The position numbers and the translations under genes were made by a program. A DNA stretch of 5,167 nucleotides from an uncultured Anaerovibrio sp. (GTDB lineage: Bacteria; Bacillota; Negativicutes; Selenomonadales; Selenomonadaceae): assembly GCA_902785445.1 (NCBI GenBank), contig CACZYN010000142.1:1-5167 (forward strand). The letters run 5' to 3'. Shown here in pieces: positions 5,167 through 5,167 of the stretch (positions are counted from its first letter, which is position 1; each line of letters opens with the position of its first letter). The notes below the pieces were generated by a model. That model worked only from the letters and a program-made list of their open reading frames with translations, made no database searches and was not told the DNA's origin.

Positions 5167-5167
5167 C

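Overview
The window reads as a stretch of a low-to-moderate GC Gram-positive-lineage (Bacillota) chromosome, most plausibly an anaerobe of the Negativicutes or Clostridia. The evidence is a bacterial-type AspRS next to HisRS, a HemZ-family radical SAM protein, a Fur regulator, strong AGGAGG-type ribosome binding sites and TATAAT promoters. The lineage is inferred from protein flavour and gene order; no rRNA or other decisive marker is present.

All genes lie on the minus strand, so the window reads right to left. At the right edge is the C-terminal end of an unrecognised acidic protein (stop at 4951), followed by a probable intrinsic terminator (4909-4930). An AT-rich intergenic stretch follows (about 4690-4905). 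It holds two near-identical 42-43 bp direct repeats, one of them extended into a 60-bp imperfect palindrome with perfect 15-bp arms. A good sigma-A type promoter (TGGAAA, 17 bp, TATAAT) is built into the repeat closest to fur. Then come fur (4689-4231), hemZ (4234-2744, overlapping the fur stop in a TTGA junction), hisS (2686-1436) and aspS (from 1399, running off the left edge with about 466 of an expected ~590 residues).

The close packing (4-bp overlap, then gaps of 57 and 36 nt), shared strand and lack of a visible terminator between genes suggest one fur-hemZ-hisS-aspS transcript. It would combine an iron-responsive regulator and a heme-related radical SAM protein with two aminoacyl-tRNA synthetases. 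No T-box leader is visible before hisS.

The coding content is mainly ordinary housekeeping, and I do not see a new multi-gene system. The most unusual part is the repeat/palindrome architecture over the fur promoter. Other points worth a second look are a His in the AspRS anticodon-binding domain that hints at tRNA-Asn mischarging, a hairpin over the hisS ribosome binding site, the CX3CX2C-only cluster motif of HemZ, and the unknown gene at the right edge.
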